From Actinoplanes octamycinicus (lineage in GTDB: Bacteria; Actinomycetota; Actinomycetes; Mycobacteriales; Micromonosporaceae), in contig NZ_JACHNB010000001.1 of the NCBI RefSeq assembly GCF_014205225.1, positions 124,001 to 188,000 of the forward strand: a stretch of 64,000 bases of DNA, read 5' to 3'. Position 1 is the stretch's first letter. Each line of letters begins with the position of its first letter. The notes under the pieces were generated by a model. It was not told the DNA's origin. It searched no databases and saw nothing but the letters and a program-made list of their open reading frames with translations. Shown in pieces: positions 45,079 through 53,784 of this stretch. The position numbers and the translations under genes are program-made.

Positions 45079-45110
45079 GGCGAGCCGGGGCATCGGTGCC
45101 CCGGCTCGCC
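45079..45110 (-). terminator. Terminator of the pilin operon
   Basis: GGCGAGCCGGGGCA (45079-45092) and TGCCCCGGCTCGCC (45097-45110) form a perfect 14-bp stem with a TCGG loop, six bases past the stop at 45117. On the minus strand TTTCTCC follows. Next to it, GCCGGCCGGCGGAGAA is repeated twice (about 45048-45077). Confidence 0.88.
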
Positions 45111-45116
45111 CTCCTC

Positions 45117-46652
45117 TCAGTTCTCGATCACGTCGCTCAGCGGACTGGAGTTGCTGATGTCCGGCGGAGCGTTCCACTTCTGCAGCTCGTTGCTGCTGCA
45201 CACGGCCACCTTGACCTTGCTGGTGCCGTCCGAGTGCAGATCCACGTTCTTCACCCCGGTGGCCAGGTCGGCCGGCTGCAGGCAGAGACCCTTCTTGTCC
45301 TCGATGCGGTAGCTGGTGGTGTAGCTGCCGGTGTTGTGCTTGACGTTCCAGATCAGCTCGTTGGGGATGCCGGTAAGGCTGGTCACGGTGGTCTGCGGGC
45401 ACCCGGTCGTGGTCACCGACACCCAGCTGCTGGACGTCGCCACCAGCGGCGACTTCAGGCAGTACCGCTTGCCGCCGGTGCTCACGTAGATGACGCCCTC
45501 CTTCGACGTCTCCTTCGCGGAGTCGTTCGGCATCGGGTGGTACCAGGTCTGGTTCCAGTCGACGACGCCGTTCGGGTCCTGCTTGCAGAACCAGGCGATC
45601 ATGTACGTCGAGCTGGTCGACCGGTTGGTGACGTCCAGGCAGCGGCTGAACTGGGAGTAGTTGACCAGCTGGTTGGTCTCCTCACCGGCCATGCCGGCGC
45701 CGACCCCGGCGTCGAACCGCCAGATGTTCAGCGTGGAGCTGCTGCCGCACGAGCCCAGGATCAGCGGTGTGTCCACCTTGCTGGCCGTGGTGAGGCTGAT
45801 GCAGTAGTTCTCCACGGCCCGGGTCGGGCTGGTCGACTTGAGCGCGCTGTTGTTGTCCAGGCTCCACTGGTAGTCGGCCACGATGCTGCCGGTCGAGCTG
45901 GGGCACTGCTGCAGTACGACGGCCTTGCCGACGGCGTGCGGCGTGGTGCCGAAGACGCACATGCCGTTCGGGTAGGTGTCCGTCTCCGAGTTGACCAGCT
46001 TGATGTAGAGCTCCGGGGTGTACCGGAACTGCTGGGTGCTGCTGCCGTCGCAGAGCCGCATCTTGACCGGCGCGCCCGCGGCCGGGGTCTTCGACACCGC
46101 GTCCATGCACAGGTTGCCGACCGAGGAGCTGTCGATCCGGATCGAGCCGCCGGTGGCCTTGCGGGTGTCGTTGTCGAGCGCGAAGGTGTAGTCACCTTCC
46201 AGGCTGCGCGAGGTGTACTGCGGGGTGCTGCCGGCCGGGGCGAGGTTCATCGCGCCCTGGCCCTGCGAGGTCAGCTTCGCTGTCTTGGGCGCCGTCTTGA
46301 GCGGGCAGCCCATCGGTTTGCCGTCCTTGTCGAAATAGGTGACCGTGACGGAGTACTCCATCTTCTCCTGGCCCACACCGACGTCACCGGTGATCGGCTT
46401 GTCGCACGGCGGCAGGTCCTCGAGCAGACCGGTGGTGTCGTAGGCGGCCGCGGCGATCCGGGCCATCACCACATCCATGCCGATCCGGGCGCCGGCCAGG
46501 GCGGTGCTGCGGTCCGCCATCGTACGGGCGGTGGTGAACTGCCGGAGCAGCATCGGCAGGACCGCGACGGAGAGGACCAGTCCGGTGGCCACCACCATCA
46601 TCGCGATGGGCAGCGAGCCGCGGTCGTCGCCGGAACGGCGGTGCGGTTTCAT
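45117..46652 (-). CDS. PilX-like pilus protein with C-terminal ricin-like lectin region
   Basis: A 511-residue exported protein. A short basic leader (MKPHRRSGDDRG) precedes a hydrophobic helix SLPIAMMVVATGLVLSVAVL, the form of PilX-like pilus proteins, which lack the Glu5 of true pilins. After about residue 150 the chain is Cys- and aromatic-rich with beta-trefoil features: GNLCMDAVS, NYCISLTTAS, SRCLDVTNRS, RYCLKSPLV, GLCLQPADLA, and QKW at the end, the QxW-type pattern of ricin B lectins. The ATG at 46652 has GGGAGG ten bases upstream. It is the last gene of three; its role as a pilus-tip or minor-pilin adhesin is inferred. Confidence 0.72.
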   Translation of the reverse strand: MKPHRRSGDDRGSLPIAMMVVATGLVLSVAVLPMLLRQFTTARTMADRSTALAGARIGMDVVMARIAAAAYDTTGLLEDLPPCDKPITGDVGVGQEKMEYSVTVTYFDKDGKPMGCPLKTAPKTAKLTSQGQGAMNLAPAGSTPQYTSRSLEGDYTFALDNDTRKATGGSIRIDSSSVGNLCMDAVSKTPAAGAPVKMRLCDGSSTQQFRYTPELYIKLVNSETDTYPNGMCVFGTTPHAVGKAVVLQQCPSSTGSIVADYQWSLDNNSALKSTSPTRAVENYCISLTTASKVDTPLILGSCGSSSTLNIWRFDAGVGAGMAGEETNQLVNYSQFSRCLDVTNRSTSSTYMIAWFCKQDPNGVVDWNQTWYHPMPNDSAKETSKEGVIYVSTGGKRYCLKSPLVATSSSWVSVTTTGCPQTTVTSLTGIPNELIWNVKHNTGSYTTSYRIEDKKGLCLQPADLATGVKNVDLHSDGTSKVKVAVCSSNELQKWNAPPDISNSSPLSDVIEN

Positions 46653-46654
46653 GG

Positions 46655-47353
46655 CTACGGCCTCCCTACGGTGCTGCACTGCTGGAGCGTCGGATCGATC
46701 AGCTCCGGGTTGTCGTCCTTGCCGTCGAGGTCGGTCTCCTCGCCGATGTTCTGCGTGGTGAAGACGTTGTCGAACCGCTGTGTCACCTCACCGGCGGTGG
46801 CCTTGAAGTGCACCCGGACCATCAGGTACGTGGCGTTGAACTGGGCGCCGACCCCGGTGGTCCCGGCACTCGCCGCGATCCACGGCGTGTCCCCCGGCTT
46901 GTAGACCTCGAACGGCTTGGCGTTGTTGTCCAGCGACACGTCGGTGGCCAGCGTGGCCGGCGTCCCCGGCGTGGTGCTGGGCAGCTCCCAGTTCTTGATC
47001 GTCAAGATCTTCTTGGCGGTGTCGAACATCAGCTGCCGGCACCGGGGCTGCGGGTCGGTGAGGTCCGTCGGCTTCTTCTCCCGGGGCGGGATCGCGAACT
47101 CCAGGTAGAACCGGGTGGTCACCCCGGCGGGGCTGCCGACCGCGGACACGTACGTGGCGTAGCGCAGCTCCCGGTCCAGCCGCCCGAAGCTGGTGTCCAG
47201 CTGGTCGCCGGTGATCGAGTTCTGCTCGATCTGCTTGGTGCCCGAGTAGATCTGGATGATCGCGGTCACCGCCACCAGCGTCACGACCGACAGGATCCCG
47301 GTCGTGACCAGCACCTCCATCAGCGAGAAGCCGTGATCGTCGCGCTTGCGCAC
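46655..47353 (-). CDS. Type IV minor pilin / PulJ-like pseudopilin
   Basis: A 232-residue protein with a class III signal: the leader RKRDDHG ends in Gly and is followed by FSLMEVLVTTGILSVVTLVAV, with the conserved Phe1 and Glu5. The prepilin peptidase should cut after Gly. The globular part is beta-rich (FGRLDRELRYATYVS) as in PulJ/GspJ. The GTG at 47353 is preferred because GGAGGAGG sits six bases upstream; a GTG at 47374 that overlaps the previous stop is the alternative. It probably forms a tip complex with its neighbours. Confidence 0.85.
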   Translation of the reverse strand: MRKRDDHGFSLMEVLVTTGILSVVTLVAVTAIIQIYSGTKQIEQNSITGDQLDTSFGRLDRELRYATYVSAVGSPAGVTTRFYLEFAIPPREKKPTDLTDPQPRCRQLMFDTAKKILTIKNWELPSTTPGTPATLATDVSLDNNAKPFEVYKPGDTPWIAASAGTTGVGAQFNATYLMVRVHFKATAGEVTQRFDNVFTTQNIGEETDLDGKDDNPELIDPTLQQCSTVGRP

Positions 47354-47370
47354 GCGGCCTCCTCCCCGGT

Positions 47371-49146
47371 TCACAGGACGGTCCAGACGAAGGTGTACTT
47401 GCTGGTCTGGGAGTCCTTGCCGCCGGTGGTCGCCTGCAGCGTGACGGTGTAGACACCCGGCAGGGTCGGCTTACCGCTGATCTTGTCGCCCTTCCCGCTC
47501 AGGTTGACGCCGAGCGGCAGACCGGTGGCGTCGATGCTCTTGATGTTGACGCCGATGTCGTCGGCGTTGGTGGCGACCGTCAGCGTCACCGACTGCAGCT
47601 TCGAGGAGGTCACCACCACACCCGGCGACGTGAATTGCAGGGTGCTGGTGGGCGAACCCACCTGCATCGCGAAGCTGGCAGTCTGCGTCGCGCCGGTCCC
47701 GTCCTTCACCGTGACTGTCGGCAGGTACCGGCCGCCGATGAGGACCGGCCCACCGGAGATCACCCCGGTGGTGGCGTTGATGCTCAACTCCGCCGGCAGA
47801 CCGGTCGCGGTGAACGTGTACTTGCCGTCCCCACCCGTGACGGTCGTGGCCAGGTTGACCGTCGACAGCAGGTCGACCTGCTGATCGGCGATCGGCTGCA
47901 GGGCCAGCGGCTGGATCACGGTATGCGTGAACTTGAGCTCGAAGGGATGGTCGATGGTGGCGGTGCTGGCGGTGACCATGATGCTGGCGGAGTAGGTGGT
48001 GCTCGCCGTGCCGGTGATCGCGCCGGTGGCCGGGTCGAAGGTCAGTCCGGCCGGCAGCACGGAGGTGAGCGCGTACTTGTAGGACACCGCGCTGTTGGTC
48101 TTGTCGACGACGATCGCCGGCAGGGACACCGGGTCGCCGACGTAGCTCACCGGCGCCGGCACCGCGAGTTTCGGCTGATCGATCACCTGCCACTTGGTGC
48201 CGAGCGCCTGGTCGTTGTCCGACCGGGGCGACAACGTGCCGACCGGCGGCGCGCTCTCCACCACCTTGACGTAGGTGCCGGTGGTGGCGTAGGTCCAGAC
48301 GCCGGCCTTGGTCGGCGTCCCGGTGACCACCCCGGTCGACGCGTTGATGGTGAGGCCGTCGGGCAGTTTGACGGCGCTCCAGGTGTTGGGCAGGTTGCCG
48401 CCGGTGGCCTTCATGTAGACGGCCGTGCCGTCGGCTTCCTTGGCCTCGATGCCGCGGAAGAACAGCTTCATGTCCGGCGGCCGGATCTTCGGGATGGCCC
48501 GCGTCGAGCTGTACTTGGCGTCGTCCTTCTTGCTGGAGACCAGGGTCGAGGCGAGGTAGGAGCACTGGTTGTCGGGAGCCGTGCAGCTCTTGTGCTGCCA
48601 GGTCTCCAGCACCACCACCCGGAAGTACTCCAGGATCGAGGTGGTGTCGGCGGGGCGCTTGGGATCGCCCTCGGCGAGCGGCCGGACACAGTCGTCGGTA
48701 CGGGTCACGTAGACCTCGCACTTGCCGACCAGGATGCTCTGCTGGAAGCTGACGCCCCCGGCGGTCACCGTCTTCGGCACGGTCGGCAGCGCCGCGTTCT
48801 GGCCCTCGGTGCTGTTCGGGATGCCCTCCTGCGACATGGTCGCCAGGTACGGCGTCAGCTTGTCCTTGTACGGCCCGGTCTGCAGGTCCGCCCACTGCTG
48901 GTCGACGCTCGACTGGCCACGGCCGTCCAGGAGCGCGGACGGCTCGAGGGCGCGCACCTGCTCCAGCGCGTTGCTCGCCAGCCGCACCGCGTTGCGCTGG
49001 TCACGCTGCTGAGCGGCGGTCAGCGCACCGTTGACGAAGAACGCGCCCAGCCCGGCCATGGCGGTGCTGATCACTGCCAGCGCCACCAGGACCTCGAGCA
49101 GCGTGAAGCCCTCGTCCATGCGACGGTCGGACGGTTGGCCGCGCAT
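47371..49146 (-). CDS. Minor pilin with four putative Ig-like domains
   Basis: A 591-residue pilin-like protein: the leader ..RRMDEG is followed by FTLLEVLVALAVISTAMAG, with Phe1 and Glu5 intact. After a PulI/PilV-type region (ALEQVRALEPSALLDG, Cys-containing loop) to about 245 come four repeats of about 85 residues, each with the He_PIG-type signature LPDGLTINASTGVVTGTP or variants such as LPAGLTFDPATGAITGTA. Very large minor pilins of this kind present adhesive domains at pilus tips. The ATG at 49146 follows GAGGAG. It is the first of three co-oriented pilin genes. The core pilus machinery is not in the window. Confidence 0.82.
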   Translation of the reverse strand: MRGQPSDRRMDEGFTLLEVLVALAVISTAMAGLGAFFVNGALTAAQQRDQRNAVRLASNALEQVRALEPSALLDGRGQSSVDQQWADLQTGPYKDKLTPYLATMSQEGIPNSTEGQNAALPTVPKTVTAGGVSFQQSILVGKCEVYVTRTDDCVRPLAEGDPKRPADTTSILEYFRVVVLETWQHKSCTAPDNQCSYLASTLVSSKKDDAKYSSTRAIPKIRPPDMKLFFRGIEAKEADGTAVYMKATGGNLPNTWSAVKLPDGLTINASTGVVTGTPTKAGVWTYATTGTYVKVVESAPPVGTLSPRSDNDQALGTKWQVIDQPKLAVPAPVSYVGDPVSLPAIVVDKTNSAVSYKYALTSVLPAGLTFDPATGAITGTASTTYSASIMVTASTATIDHPFELKFTHTVIQPLALQPIADQQVDLLSTVNLATTVTGGDGKYTFTATGLPAELSINATTGVISGGPVLIGGRYLPTVTVKDGTGATQTASFAMQVGSPTSTLQFTSPGVVVTSSKLQSVTLTVATNADDIGVNIKSIDATGLPLGVNLSGKGDKISGKPTLPGVYTVTLQATTGGKDSQTSKYTFVWTVL

Positions 49147-49231
49147 CCCACTCCTCAACTGATCCTCCGGCGCCCAGCGGGGAGCCTGCCAACAAGCACC
49201 ATCGGCACGCCGGCGCGGAAGTGGAGTGGTT

Positions 49232-50074
49232 TTACTCGATTCGCAGCGCCTCGGGCGAACCTGACCAGTGGAAACGCAGCAGCCGGTGCACCTGCTCGGT
49301 GGCGCCGACGATGCGCAGCCGGTGTGTCCCGGCGGCGGCCGGCCCGAGCAGGATCCGGGCGGCCGCCGAGTCGGCGAACCGCAGCCCGGACAGGTCCAGC
49401 GTCAGCGGTGCCCCGGGCGCCTGCTCCTCGATCAGGTGCTCGACCATCGCCCGCAGCGCCTCTCGGTTGGATAGGTCGGCCTCGCCCTCCAGGGACAGGC
49501 CGAGCGGCTCACGGGTGCGCACGCCGCGCAGCAGCGGTACCCGGGCCGGGTCGGTGGTGCCGGTGATGGTCGCCGGGTGGGAAAGGGTCAGCCGCCGCAG
49601 CTCCGGCTCGCTGAACAGGCGACGGTCGTAGAGGCAGATGCCCATCGCGTACCCGTCGGCGAAGACCCGGTTGACCTGAGCCTCGTACCAGGAGAGCTGA
49701 TCGACGCCGTCCAGCCGGCGGGCCCAGGACATGTCGCCGATGCCGCGCATCCCGCGGTACCCGGCGGCCCGGGCCTTGTCCGCCTCGCCCCGTAACGTGG
49801 CCAGGCTCGCCTCGGCGTCGAAGAACCCGCCGCGCACCGGCCCGGCCAGCGTCAGCTGCCCGCTGTCCAGCGCGGCGGTGACGTTCACCCCCTGCCCGGC
49901 CAGCACCGCGGGCAGCCGTTCGGCGCTCTGCCCGTGGTAGAGGATCCGGTGATGCTGACGCAGCCCGGCCCGGATGTACGCCGCCACGCTGCGGGCCCGG
50001 AGCGGCTCGTCGTCGAAGACGAGACAGGCGTGATCACCCGGGCTCAGCTGGTCGAGCGGGCTGGCCTCGGCCAT
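49232..50074 (-). CDS. MEDS-STAS sensory/anti-anti-sigma-like regulator
   Basis: A 280-residue cytosolic protein. The N-terminal MEDS domain (about 8-165) shows the opening GDHACLVFDDEP and a YHGQSAERL strand; it is a RecA-like sensory domain known from DcmR and actinomycete regulators. The C-terminal STAS domain (about 185-275) shows LTLDLSGLRFADSAAARILL, including the serine position that is phosphorylated in SpoIIAA-type antagonists. It should bind an anti-sigma kinase. A TTA codon lies at 49793-49795. The ATG at 50074 has GAGGGG six bases upstream. It lies 85 bases upstream of the pilin genes on the same strand. Confidence 0.85.
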   Translation of the reverse strand: MAEASPLDQLSPGDHACLVFDDEPLRARSVAAYIRAGLRQHHRILYHGQSAERLPAVLAGQGVNVTAALDSGQLTLAGPVRGGFFDAEASLATLRGEADKARAAGYRGMRGIGDMSWARRLDGVDQLSWYEAQVNRVFADGYAMGICLYDRRLFSEPELRRLTLSHPATITGTTDPARVPLLRGVRTREPLGLSLEGEADLSNREALRAMVEHLIEEQAPGAPLTLDLSGLRFADSAAARILLGPAAAGTHRLRIVGATEQVHRLLRFHWSGSPEALRIE

Positions 50075-50194
50075 CGTGACCCCTCGCTGCTGGAGACCCC
50101 GTGACGAATTGGTTGGGCCCCACCGTAACCACGCCCGCGCGCCCGTACTATCGCTGAATCGGGTGCCCGGCAGGCCGCTGACGACGGAGGACAG

Positions 50195-51364
50195 ATGACC
50201 CTCACCGACCCTCTCGCACTGCTCGACATCGCCGGTCTGCTGAGCGACGAGGAGCGGCAGATCCAGGAGACGGTGGCCCGGTTCGTCACCGACCACATCC
50301 GGCCGCACGTGGCGGAGTGGTTCGAGGCGGGCACCTTCCCGACCCGGGAGCTGGCGCCGGAGCTGGGCAAACTCGGGGTGCTCGGGATGCACCTGGAGGG
50401 TTACGGGTGCGCCGGGACCAGCGCGGTCGCCTACGGCCTGGCCTGCCTGGAGCTGGAGGCCGGCGACTCCGGCCTGCGCAGCTTCGTCTCGGTGCAGGGC
50501 TCGCTGGCGATGTTCTCGATCTGGAAGTACGGCTCCGAGGAGCAGAAGCAGGAGTGGCTGCCGCGGATGGCGGCCGGCGAGGCGATCGGCTGCTTCGGCC
50601 TGACCGAGCCGGACTTCGGCAGCGACCCGGCCAACATGCGCACCCGCGCGGTCCGCGACGGCGACGACTGGGTGCTCACCGGCACCAAGATGTGGATCAC
50701 CAACGGCAGCATCGCGGACGTCGCGACGGTGTGGGCGCAGACCGAGGACGGGATCCGCGGCTTCCTGGTGCCGCGCGGCACCCCCGGCTTCACCAGCCGG
50801 ACCATCAAGCAGAAGCTGTCGCTGCGGGCGTCGATCACCGGCGAGCTGATCCTCGACGAGGTGCGGCTGCCCGACTCCGCGCGGCTGCCCGGGGCGCGCA
50901 GCCTCGGCGCGCCGCTGAGCTGCCTGAACGAGGCCCGGTTCGGGATCATCTTCGGCGCGACCGGGGCGGCCCGGGACTGTCTGCAGACCGCGATCGGCTA
51001 CGCGAACACCCGGGTGCAGTTCGACCGGCCGATCGCCGCCTTCCAGCTCACCCAGGAGAAACTGGCCGACATGGCGGTCGACCTGAACACGTCCGCGCTG
51101 CTGGCGCTGCACCTGGGCCGGCTCAAGGACGCCGGCTCGATCAAGCCGCACCAGGTCAGCGTCGGCAAGCTGAACAACGTGCGCAAAGCGCTCGGCATCG
51201 CCCGGCAGTGCCGCACCATCCTCGGCGGCAGCGGGATCACCCTGGAGTACTCGCCGCTGCGGCACGCCAACAACCTGGAGTCGGTGCTCACCTACGAGGG
51301 CACCTCGGAGATCCACACGCTGGTCATCGGGCAGGCGCTGACCGGCCACTCCGCCTACCGCTGA
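50195..51364 (+). CDS. Acyl-CoA dehydrogenase, glutaryl-CoA dehydrogenase-like
   Basis: A 389-residue FAD enzyme with the three-domain acyl-CoA dehydrogenase fold. Motifs are GCFGLTEPDFGSDPANM (FAD-binding loop), MWITNGSIADVATVWAQ (in part), RVQFDRPIAAFQLTQEKLAD and ESVLTYEGTSEIHTLVIG, in which the Glu (about residue 368) is the catalytic base. The overall pattern is closest to glutaryl-CoA dehydrogenase, which also decarboxylates to crotonyl-CoA. It shares a 120-base divergent region with the MEDS-STAS gene. Its 3' end overlaps the convergent sigma factor-integrase gene by 41 bases. Confidence 0.9.
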   Translation: MTLTDPLALLDIAGLLSDEERQIQETVARFVTDHIRPHVAEWFEAGTFPTRELAPELGKLGVLGMHLEGYGCAGTSAVAYGLACLELEAGDSGLRSFVSVQGSLAMFSIWKYGSEEQKQEWLPRMAAGEAIGCFGLTEPDFGSDPANMRTRAVRDGDDWVLTGTKMWITNGSIADVATVWAQTEDGIRGFLVPRGTPGFTSRTIKQKLSLRASITGELILDEVRLPDSARLPGARSLGAPLSCLNEARFGIIFGATGAARDCLQTAIGYANTRVQFDRPIAAFQLTQEKLADMAVDLNTSALLALHLGRLKDAGSIKPHQVSVGKLNNVRKALGIARQCRTILGGSGITLEYSPLRHANNLESVLTYEGTSEIHTLVIGQALTGHSAYR

Positions 51365-53336
51365 GGGCCGCTCCGTCCCGCACGTCCCGCCCGCGGAGAC
51401 TTCGCAGCGTGCGGCCGGTCGCCTGCTTGAACAGGTACTCGGCGCGCTCGTAGGAGAGCCGCCGCCGGCCGGTCTCCGGGCAGAGATCGGCCGGGCCGGG
51501 GCGGCGGGCCGGGGCGGGGCGCCGGTCCGAGAGGAAGAGCGGGCCGCGGGTGCGACCCGCGATCAGATCGGGCAGCAGGGCGGCGGTCTGCTCGCCCCAG
51601 GTCACACCGGGGCCGCGGCGGCCGGAGAGATCCAGATCGTCGACGTCCAGGGCGAGGACGGCCCCGATCGTCGCGGTTGACTCCCGCACCATCGACCACA
51701 GAACCCGTTCCCGCAGCGAGACGCCCGATCGCGGGCGCGGCTCCGGCTCCCCGCCGCTCGGGCGACCGCCCACCACCCGGTCCGATTCGTCGGGCAGGGC
51801 GCGATTTCTCAGGTCGGCCGCGAGATGCGGGAAACCGGCCCACGCGGTGAACGACCGCACTGCGGCGAGATGCCGATTCCACCCCCGGGGCGCCGCGTCC
51901 GGCCAGATCGCGGCCACGGCCGCGGCCACCCCCGCGGGATCGAGGGTGGCCAGGGGAGTCCGCTCCCCCAAGGCCCGCCGCACCCGGCCAAGACTCTTCC
52001 GGTACGCGAAAGCCGTCGCCTCGCCCAGCCCCACCAGGAACTCATCAACGGCCGGCCCCAGCGCCGGCCCCGCACCGGCCCCGGCGGCCGGGTCGCCGGA
52101 CTCGCCGGTCGCGTCGTGGGAACCGACGGTCGCGTCCACCCGGGCCCGCAGGAAGTCCCGCTCCGCCACGTTCCGGGTCAGCGACGCCGCCCGCTCCAAC
52201 TCCAGCCGCGCCTCGGCCACCCGCCCGAGCCGCAGCAGCAGATCCCCGCGCACCCCCGGCAGCAGGTGGTAGTCCCGCAGCACCGGATCCGCCACCAGCT
52301 CGTCCACCAGCGCCAGCCCGGCCTCCGGCCGGTCCGCGAAGCCGACCGCCACGGCCCGGTTCAACCGCACCACCGGCGTCGGCAGCAGCCGCTCCAGCGC
52401 CCCGTAGAGCGCCGCGATCCGGCCCCAGTCGGTCTCCGCCGCGGTCCGCGCCTGGGCGTGACAGACCGCGATCGCGGCCTGCAACACATACGGCCCCGGC
52501 GCTGCCGTGGCGCCGGCCGCCCGGGCCCGCAGCATCGCCGCGAAGCCCCGGTTGATCAGCAGCCGGTCCCACCGCCCGCGGTTCTGCTCGTGCAGCTGGA
52601 CCGGCTCGCCGTGCGGCCCGGTGCGGGCCGCCGACCGGGACTGCTGGATCTCCATCAGCGCGACCAGGCCGTGCACCTCCGGGTCGTCCGGCGCCAGCTC
52701 GGCCAGCAGCCGGCCCAGCCGCAACGCCTCCAGGCACAGGCCGGGCCGGATCAGGTCGTCGCCCGAGGTGGCCGCGTAGCCCTCGTTGAAGACCAGGTAG
52801 ACGACCTCGAGCACCGAGGTCAGCCGGCCGCTCAGCTCGGCGCCGGACGGCAGCCGGTAGGCGGCCCCGGACTTGGCCAGGGTGCGTTTCGCGGCGGCGA
52901 TCCGCTGGGTGATCACCGGCTCGCCGACCAGGAAGGCACGGGCGATCTCGGCGGGGCTGAGGCCGGCGACGACCCGCAGGGTCAGGGCCGCGCGGGCATC
53001 CCGGTCCAGCACCGGATGGCACGAGATGAACATCAGCCGCAGCACGTCGTCGCCGGACGACTCCCCGGCGGTGTCACGGGGCTCGACGGCCGTACCGTCA
53101 AGCCTCTTGGCGCGCCGTAAGTGATCGACGGCCTTGCGCCGGGCGATCGTGGTCAACCAGGCGCCCGGATTGTCCGGAACGCCGTCGACCGGCCACTGCT
53201 CCATGGCCGCGACCAGCGCGTCCTGCGCGAGCTCCTCGGCCAGGCCGACGTCGTGAACCATCCGCAGGAGCGCCCCGACGATCCGCGCGGACTCCTGCTT
53301 CCAGACGACGCCGACCGTGGCCCGGACCTCGGACAT
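51324..53336 (-). CDS. ECF42-type sigma factor fused to a truncated tyrosine-integrase-like domain
   Basis: Residues 1 to about 400 are a complete ECF42-type sigma factor: region 2 ALLRMVHDVGLAEELAQDAL, the FISCHPVLDRDARAALTLRVV segment (in part), region 4 LSPAEIARAFLVGEPVITQRI (in part), and the long TPR-like extension (VYLVFNEGY, VRLNRAVAV). After a Gly/Ala linker, residues about 425-500 match the SAM-like core-binding domain of tyrosine recombinases, and 530-650 the start of the catalytic domain (LDVDDLDLSGRR, LSYERAEYLFKQATG). The first catalytic Arg is replaced (RESTATIG), and the HxxR and Tyr part is missing. So recombination is unlikely. A TTA codon lies at 53118-53120. It starts one base after the YCII gene. 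Confidence 0.8.
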   Translation of the reverse strand: MSEVRATVGVVWKQESARIVGALLRMVHDVGLAEELAQDALVAAMEQWPVDGVPDNPGAWLTTIARRKAVDHLRRAKRLDGTAVEPRDTAGESSGDDVLRLMFISCHPVLDRDARAALTLRVVAGLSPAEIARAFLVGEPVITQRIAAAKRTLAKSGAAYRLPSGAELSGRLTSVLEVVYLVFNEGYAATSGDDLIRPGLCLEALRLGRLLAELAPDDPEVHGLVALMEIQQSRSAARTGPHGEPVQLHEQNRGRWDRLLINRGFAAMLRARAAGATAAPGPYVLQAAIAVCHAQARTAAETDWGRIAALYGALERLLPTPVVRLNRAVAVGFADRPEAGLALVDELVADPVLRDYHLLPGVRGDLLLRLGRVAEARLELERAASLTRNVAERDFLRARVDATVGSHDATGESGDPAAGAGAGPALGPAVDEFLVGLGEATAFAYRKSLGRVRRALGERTPLATLDPAGVAAAVAAIWPDAAPRGWNRHLAAVRSFTAWAGFPHLAADLRNRALPDESDRVVGGRPSGGEPEPRPRSGVSLRERVLWSMVRESTATIGAVLALDVDDLDLSGRRGPGVTWGEQTAALLPDLIAGRTRGPLFLSDRRPAPARRPGPADLCPETGRRRLSYERAEYLFKQATGRTLRSLRGRDVRDGAALSGRRSGRSAPAR

Positions 53337-53337
53337 G

Positions 53338-53658
53338 TCAGCCGAACACCTGGTGGATCAGGCTCTCCCCGTCCCCGACGATCTTGCGGAACCGCCGGCC
53401 CAGCTCGATCGCCTCCTCCCGCGACCGCACCTCGACCAGCGCGAACCCGCCGATCGCCTCCCGCGCCTCGGTGAACGGCCCATCGGTGACCGTCACCTCG
53501 TCCCCACGGGAAGCGATCTTGAACCCGGCCGGGTCCAGGCCGCCGGTCGCCAGCAGCACCCCGGACGCGGTCATCTCCTCGATGAACGCCGCCATCTCGG
53601 CGAACAGCTTCTCGTCGGGCTGGGTGTCCTGCATCTTCGACAGCATCAGGTAGCGCAT
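53338..53658 (-). CDS. YCII-related (DGPF domain) protein
   Basis: A 106-residue cytosolic protein with the YCII/DGPF fold: MRYLMLSKM start, then VTVTDGPFTEAREAIGGFAL. The DGPF motif gives the domain its old name. DGPF proteins are the standard genomic partners of ECF42 sigma factors, as in this operon, where the sigma start follows by one base. Their biochemical role is unsettled. A promoter-like element lies at 53696-53724. The ATG is preceded by GGACGGAGAGAAACG. Confidence 0.9.
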   Translation of the reverse strand: MRYLMLSKMQDTQPDEKLFAEMAAFIEEMTASGVLLATGGLDPAGFKIASRGDEVTVTDGPFTEAREAIGGFALVEVRSREEAIELGRRFRKIVGDGESLIHQVFG

Positions 53659-53695
53659 CGTTTCTCTCCGTCCCTCAAGGTCGCTTGCACCCTGA

Positions 53696-53724
53696 CGTCG
53701 CCCGACCTCATGTGACAGGTAATC
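53696..53724 (-). promoter_or_regulatory. Promoter-like element for the YCII-sigma operon
   Basis: On the minus strand GATTACCTGTCACAT (53724-53710) is followed nine bases later by CGACG (53700-53696), 37 bases before the YCII ATG. The same box, spacing and CGACG occur in the opposite direction at 53785-53813. TGTCxx followed by CGAC resembles published ECF42 promoter motifs. Confidence 0.65.
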
Positions 53725-53784
53725 ACGCCCCGCCCGCCCCGGACACCCTCGCGCCCGGGTCCGCTCCCCGCACGGCCGCTCGCC

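Noticed and set aside
51324..53336. Active site-specific integrase marking a prophage or integrative element
   Set aside because: Catalytic residues are missing, the domain is fused to a sigma factor, and no tRNA target, excisionase or att repeat was found nearby.
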